A stretch of 64,000 nt of DNA from Merluccius polli (lineage: Eukaryota; Chordata; Actinopteri; Gadiformes; Merlucciidae), in the NCBI GenBank assembly GCA_030340625.1, contig JAOPHQ010003133.1, positions 249,501 to 313,500 of the forward strand, read 5' to 3'. The translations under genes were made by a program, and so were the position numbers. The notes under the pieces are model-generated. The model was not told the origin of the DNA, made no database searches, and saw only the letters and a list, made by a program, of their open reading frames with translations. Below, one piece after another: positions 58,148 to 64,000 of the stretch (positions are counted from its first letter, which is position 1; each line of letters opens with the position of its first letter).

Positions 58148-58308
58148 GTGTGTGTGTGTGTGTGTTTCCAGCTTAAGGAGGTACGGAGGGAGGTGGAAAT
58201 GTCCCGAAGACGCAGCATCAGGCTGAAAGCACAGGTGGACAAACTGCAGGAGGACAGCGACAGCCCCAGATGGAGCCAACAAAAAGAGAGGGTATAACTA
58301 ACACACCT

Positions 58309-58400
<92 letters not shown>

Positions 58401-61400
58401 TAACACTAAATGTGACTGTCTGCAGAGACAAAATCAAAGGTGGTCATTGCTATCGCTGCCTCTGATTGGTTAAGTGAGTGAGGTGAGGTGAATGGTATGT
58501 GACATGACCTCACACCTGGCTCCTATTTGAGTAGAAACGACAACTGCGGTGGTCTGGATTACAGCAGAGATGGCGCTGTTTCCTGCAGTGTTACTCTACT
58601 GTCTGGGGAATCCATTTTTGTTATTCATAAATGTAAATGTATACAAGCTATTCCTGTATTTGTTTCTTTTTTAAATTACCTATCTTTGTTCTTAAGGTCT
58701 AAAGTGTTAATAGTGTCCAAATAACTCTAAATGAAGTCTTTCTAACTCAGAATATGTTCCCCATTCTAAAGGGAGGTCTTGCTCATAACTAATATACCAG
58801 TAGTTTGACACTTATTAACAAACACAGGTTCCCTATTCTAAAGTTGCCTCCTCTTCACAATTAGTTAATGGTGAATATGTGGTCCCTAATCTAAAGTGTT
58901 GCCTTACTTTGTATTGACTGCTTTGAAAAAAAACCTATTGGAGCATTTTGCGGCAGGTCATGGAGGAGGTTCTGTCCATCCTGAGGCTGCTGCATCCTCT
59001 GACCCAACCGCAGAGCGCTCTCGCCGAGTCCTCGCCTGGCCCCAACCGCTTGGATGCTGTGCTGAGCCAGCTGCAGACTGTAGCTCGCACGCTGGCCATC
59101 AGCCACGGTAAAGAGGTATGCAACAAATGTGCATGTGTTGAAATAAAAATTAGAATCTCACCGCTAAACGTTTTATTATGTATTTGTTCTCCACTGGCAA
59201 TGATCTCAAAGATCGGATTGACCTGATTCTTATGCAAATAGAGGGCTTGTACATCAGAATGCATCATGGGATTTTTTGTTGCCGATACTCCGCCGTGTTG
59301 TAGTACTGTAAGATCCTAAATCAACGTAAATATACCGTAACGTAGGCTAATGAAAACTTTGTTTTGCCACGTCTCGCATGAGAAGCGCTGTGGCAGTTTC
59401 AAACACAACGTCTCCCCATAATGACAAATCATTTCACGATTAATTACTAAACGACGACCATAAAAACGTGACGACCAACATAGGTGACGACCTATGCTCT
59501 TATGCTTCTGAGATGGCAGCCGTCATTGCGGTGCGACGTTGTGATGTACAACGCCCTTTTGTCCTTGTTGTCCTTTCATTGACCTGATTCTTATGCAAAT
59601 ACAGTCAAGTAACGAGATTATATTTAGAGTTTGTTTACATGGGAAATTACTACTAATCCTCAAGACACTGAAATAACTTCTACAACATACATGAAACTAC
59701 TTCTATAATATTGATCTACTATCGACTAAGTAAGTGTTATAGCAAGTCAGTGTGTATAACAGACAAGAGATATGACGGTATAAAACATTAAAAAGTTAAA
59801 TAACCTAGATACCGGTATTGAGATTGTTGACATGAGTGACAGACCGTTGCTAAGGGGAAGCAACAAGCCTTCCCCGGAGGCTAACGACCATGGGACTGGA
59901 ATTTCTTCAATAAAGACAACCGACTTGGGGTGCCTTTGTTGAGTTTTTATATTGCAATGTAGGAGAAACAAGTTCACAGGCAATTCAAAAGTGTCTCCCT
60001 CTCAACTGGGAGCGTTTTTACAATATATCGTTGGATATCATTGGCTAAACAGCATAGCAACAGTGTCTCAGTGTTGGCATAATGGCCATTGATGGGAGTC
60101 CAAGAACTGCCAGGTGCAGAGCAGTTGTTTTTTTCCTGTACTTTCTTGTCTTCTGGAATTCTCTGTGTGTCATCATTTGGGCAGTTTTAGTTGAGACTTA
60201 ATGCGTTATGAGTTGAGTCTCAAACTAATACATTTTAAAGGATTAACTATTACATTAAGCATTATAGCACATCACACATGTTAAGATTTCCATTACATGA
60301 CCCAACAAGTTCATCTTGGGCAGCAGACAGACAGACAGACCGACAGACAGACCGACAGTGAGAAAGACAGACAGACAGACCGAAAGACAGTGAGAAAGAC
60401 AGATGGACAGACAGACAGACGGACAGACAGGCTATCAAGCTCTCCTGATTGTGTTTTTCTCAGACATCTGGAGTGGCAAAAAGGTCGGAGGACATGGCCA
60501 TCCTGGAGCAAGCCCTCAGAGATAGAGATGAGGCTATAGAGAGGTGGGTACACACACACACACACGCATGTAAACACACAGACAAACACACATGTACGCA
60601 CAGACACAGACACACACGCACGCACATACACAGACGTGTCGTGTCAATTCAAGAGTATGGGATTCATAAGACAGAATAATACAATATTATGTGATTCATG
60701 AGACAAAAAGGAAGTGAAGGGGCTTTTTTTTAAGCCGTCTCAGCAGATTGTGTCACGGTGTCATCCTTCCCTATTCTATGTCCGTACAGGAAGAAGGGAA
60801 TGGAGGCGGAGTTGCTTCGCAGTAAGACAGAGCTGATGTGTCTGAACAACCAGCTTCTGGAAGCTGTGCAGAAACGACTGGAGCTCTCTCTGGAGTTGGA
60901 AGCATGGAAGGTGGGTCAGGACCACGCAGTACACACTATGGCACGGAGGGCGCGGTACACATGAAGCAGAGGGCCGCTCCTTTCTGGGGCACTCCAAACA
61001 CGTTTTGAACCCATACTAAGTCGGCCTTTGGAGTGGGTGGTGTTCCTCAGAGCGCTCCATTACTCATATATGTTCAGTAACTCACATTTATAGAGACAGT
61101 CGAAGGCCTTACAGCATACTTTCAAAGGGAGACACTACCATTTAAGGTTTGCAAGGCCAAAGTCCACCTAAATCCATGGACCATTTCTATGTTTACTCCT
61201 GTTGTTTTACTCCTTATGATACATAGTTTTATTTTTACAACTTTATTTTAGTCACCAAAATAAAACATGTCACGTTCATCCCAGTGATAATCCAGTTGGA
61301 GCATTACTTGTGATGCCAAAACTAAACTCAACACATTATGTGAGGGAGGGAGAAGGTGTAGAGGTGCTGCTAAGCCATTTCCAATAAAATCCCCTAAAAA

Positions 61401-62123
61401 CCTTGAACATTTTAGAAATGTGCATCTGTGGTACAGGTACACACCTGGAAATAGACAAAAAATGAGTCATTACATAGTTTCCTTGGTGTTTGTGGCTTGG
61501 TAGCCTCAGGTCTATGTTGCCATCTGGCGACTGAATGATGTACTGCACAGATCATCATCAAAATGACTTGCCCAAACCTCAAGTTGAGAACCATGGTTTG
61601 AAAGGATACTTTTCTCCACAGGACAAAAAAAAAACAACCAAGAAAATATTGAAGATCACGTGACAAAGACGTTTCCCTGGTAACCCGTGCTTGTTTGTCT
61701 CCTCAGGAGGATCTCCAGTATATCCTCCAGCAGCAGCTCCAGCAGCAGAGCCAGCAGGAAGCGCAAGCCCAAGCCCAGAAAAAGTCCCGCGTGGGGTTAC
61801 TGAGGAGGGCCGACCGGGTCCTTGTCCAAAGACCAGTGTCTAGCTCCACTCACCCCCCCACCCCCGCCCCCCCCACCACCACCACCACTACCACCACCAG
61901 CACCAAGCACACCCCCACTCCTCCTCCTCCTCCTCCTGCTCCTCCTGCTCAACCTCCTACTAAATCGTTCCCCGCACAGGGCTTCGGCTCGCTCTCTCGC
62001 GCCTGGAAGGACAAGTTTAGGCGGGGCAAGACTGGTCGTCAAGAAGACGAGCAGGTCGGGCAGAATACACAACATGTGTCCGGCAAAGACATGACTGGTT
62101 TCCAGACTGTATCACTCGACTGA
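57141..62123 (+). CDS. Coiled-coil protein, BICD-family-like cargo adaptor (tentative)
   Basis: Six coding exons: 57141-57731, 58172-58291, 58957-59115, 60464-60543, 60790-60910, 61707-62123. All GT-AG and in phase, giving 495 aa. The N-terminus (MGDSLPFSVLNERLRPAYSA) and an acidic, Ser-rich stretch are encoded by exon 1. Exons 2-5 encode coiled coil (LKEVRREVEMSRRRSIRLKA; MAILEQALRDRDEAIERKK). Residues in exon 5, LNNQLLEAVQKRLELSLELE, match the pattern of the BICD C-terminal cargo-binding coiled coil (LN..L..A.Q..L.L...LE). Exon 6 is Gln-rich, then has a Pro/Thr low-complexity tract, then GFGSLSRAWKDKFRRGKTG. BICD-like proteins link cargo to dynein. The N-terminal half does not show the dynein-binding box I would expect, so family membership is uncertain. 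Large (GT)n and (AT)n arrays fill introns 1 and 2. Confidence 0.8.
58026..58166. repeat. (GT)n microsatellite next to exon 2 acceptor
   Basis: Mixed then pure GT, ending 6 bp before the 'tttccag' acceptor of exon 2, so it provides part of the polypyrimidine-adjacent context. Confidence 0.85.
58312..58397. repeat. (AT)n microsatellite
   Basis: About 86 bp of AT, 20 bp after the exon 2 donor of the coiled-coil gene. Confidence 0.95.
60326..60432. repeat. (CAGA)n tetranucleotide array
   Basis: Interrupted CAGA/GACA repeats in intron 3, ending about 30 bp before exon 4. Confidence 0.85.
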
Positions 62124-62458
62124 AACAGGTCAAACAATCAGGCAACGAGTACAGTGCACTCATGAAGATGTTTACACACGCACACACACACAAACATCTC
62201 TCCTGTTACATGATACAATATTATTATTGATACAGCTTGCAATAATTATGGTCAAGCCATATATTTGTTATTGAGTGAGTGCTATATAATTACCCCGAAG
62301 GATTTGTCTGCGTCTTGCTGTTCTAGGACAATATGAAACTACTCTGACACCGCTCAGCAGGTGTTGCAGTAAACTTTAACATAGCCCTAAACATGGCTGT
62401 CTTTGTGCACTAGACTAAAATAGCTTTATAGTGTATCTGTATATCATATTTTATAACA

Positions 62459-62464
62459 AATAAA
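62459..62464 (+). promoter_or_regulatory. Probable polyadenylation signal of the coiled-coil gene
   Basis: AATAAA 336 bp after the stop codon. Confidence 0.5.
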
Positions 62465-62469
62465 ATCAC

Positions 62470-63210
62470 CCTTGTCTACTCTTATAGCCTGAAATGTATT
62501 ATATTGAAGCTTTCCATAAAACACACACACACACACACACTTAGCAGACTCCAAACTAATTGAATTTAGATTTTATTATATATATCAGTCATACATTTTG
62601 TAAATATATATATTTATACTGTACATCTACATAATTCACTTATATACACATCTCACTTTTTTTTTTAATTCTATGTTTTTTTGTTATGTGTCATTGTCTA
62701 TAATATCATAAAAAAATCAAAACAGCTCAAAAACATGTAGTCCGGAGACAGCAAACACACACATACAACCCAAGAGAAAGGCATGCTTAGACTACAGCAC
62801 AACAGACACATTGGTCCGTTTTGAAAGAAAAGTGGCTGAATAAATTCACTTTTATATTGGAGCTCTGAAGACACATTCTCAACCAACTACATCACAACCA
62901 CCCTAATTCAATGCACCGAAAGGTGCTTTGAGATCATTTAAGTTGCTTGGTTATGTCAAAAAGGGCCATTGCCCTTCTAGTTTCATTCAGATAAAATCCA
63001 TATATTTCAAGTCACTCAGAAAATTGTCATAACAAAAACAAACTGGACTGCTTGGATCTAATAGCAAGTGCCATTAAAATTGTGTACAAAAATCTATCTT
63101 GCGCGAGACCGTCAATACATTTGCCACAGAACTGGCAGCCCAGCTGCCAATATTGATCCCGCTTGCTGACTACAGTGAACTCTCGACAAGTTTTAAAGGA
63201 GCCATAGACC
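62470..63210. other. No gene seen; possible 3' UTR of a minus-strand gene
   Basis: AT-rich, with AATAAA on the minus strand near 62571-62576. No coding frame; a minus-strand gene ending here from beyond 64000 is possible but unsupported. Confidence 0.3.
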
Positions 63211-63218
63211 CGTCATCC

Positions 63219-63429
63219 CGTCGTCGTAGGACAAACACAGATGTCGACCCATAACTCTACTTATGGGTCGGCTCCCTTTATGTACCAGGACACTGGTAGC
63301 AGACTAGCGAAGATAAGTCCACTACCCGTGTCCTGGTACATAAAAGGAGCCGGCCCATAGTTAGTGTTATGGGGGACACTCGTCCTCCATAACACCATCG
63401 TAGGACACTGTGTTTGTCCTACGATGACG
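63219..63429. repeat. Nested palindrome, cruciform-like
   Basis: Outer arms CGTCGTCGTAGGACAAACAC (63219-63238, plus AG) and 63408-63429. Inner arms 63270-63299 (GGCTCCCTTTATGTACCAGG...) and 63322-63351. Small side hairpins lie between them (CGACCCATAA/TTATGGGTCG at 63245-63270; GTTATGGGGGACACT with CCTCCATAAC near 63366-63393). Probably a fold-back transposon; no coding frame. Confidence 0.75.
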
Positions 63430-64000
63430 CCTCTGTGAAAAGGGTCTGTTCAGCAGAGGCACATTCAAATACACAACACCCTGCTTACCAATACAATAGA
63501 CACATGGCAGTAGCTGCACTTTCTTTTCCAAATCATAAATACCAAGAACCTTCTGAAATAAAGGAAAAAGCCACTAACAATACCATGGTAACAAAACATT
63601 TAACACTGCAGCATACATAAGACTATACAGCCTTTATCCTCTCCATAGATAAGGGTGATACAGGTAAATAGTTTAGAGTAAAATCCATCTCGACACTGAT
63701 CAGTGTGATAGAAATAAAGGACAGGACTACACAACACGGCTTCTTCATCCCAAGCACACACACAGACAGACACACACACACAATATAGAGTTATAACCTG
63801 AAATATTCAGCACACAGCTTTATGTCGCTGTATTGGTTGCCATTATATAAAAACCATAGCCAGCTATTCCATCAACATCAGGATGAAAGAGCACCTCATC
63901 TATTGAAACAGATTGACATGGAAGATAATCTACGACTTTCAGTAACATCTAAATAAGACAGTAACGCATTTCTTTTGCGGTCTTGTTTGACGACGCACAT
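63430..64000. other. No gene seen to window end
   Basis: Only a short (AC)n at 63753-63782; no coding frame of merit. Confidence 0.5.

Noticed and set aside
61797..62094. Proline- or leucine-rich alternative frames in the last coiled-coil exon
   Set aside because: Shadows of the CCN repeat in the true frame, which ends at 62123.

Overview
This 64 kb window is vertebrate nuclear DNA, almost certainly from a teleost fish. It holds intron-rich orthologues of mrps17, nipsnap2, cct6a and sumf2 in the order known from the human 7p11.2 block, an isg15 copy, and very dense dinucleotide microsatellites. Two Ty3/gypsy elements have integrase ahead of reverse transcriptase, the arrangement of the Gmr1 clade first described in Atlantic cod. 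A gadid-like fish is therefore plausible, but the species is inferred and not proven.

Layout. 1-6.4 kb: no gene; duplicated (AG)n blocks and (GT)n/(AT)n arrays. 6.4-7.3 kb: mrps17 (+). 8.5-9.5 kb: isg15 (-), with two interferon-response-like sites in its promoter. 9.7-12.65 kb: a complete hAT transposon with an 8-bp target-site duplication and a transposase gene broken by one frameshift. 12.7-14.4 kb: a fold-back element split by a telomere-like insert. 14.4-17.3 kb: degenerate repeats. 17.36-33.99 kb: nested retroelements. A Gmr1-like element (B, minus strand) carries a second Gmr1-like element (A, plus strand) in its left LTR and a LINE with RNase H (minus strand) in its right LTR. Every junction shows a target-site duplication. 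34-37.3 kb: repeat remnants, a perfect hairpin and a small P-element-like element that ends 115 bp before the nipsnap2 start codon.

37.4-42.5 kb: nipsnap2 (10 coding exons). 45.3-51.8 kb: cct6a (13 exons, 531 aa), with three intronic copies of one H/ACA snoRNA that looks like SNORA15. 52.7-55.6 kb: sumf2 (9 exons, 299 aa, C-terminal KTEL). 57.1-62.1 kb: a six-exon coiled-coil gene whose C-terminal part resembles BICD-family cargo adaptors. 62.1-64 kb: no gene seen, but a nested palindrome.

The host genes are unrelated housekeeping functions (mitochondrial translation, mitochondrial NIPSNAP protein, cytosolic chaperonin, ER sulfatase-modifying-factor-like protein) plus an interferon-stimulated modifier. 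They share a conserved syntenic block, not a pathway. Psph, which lies between NIPSNAP2 and CCT6A in human, is absent here. Most of the window's novelty lies in the transposons.
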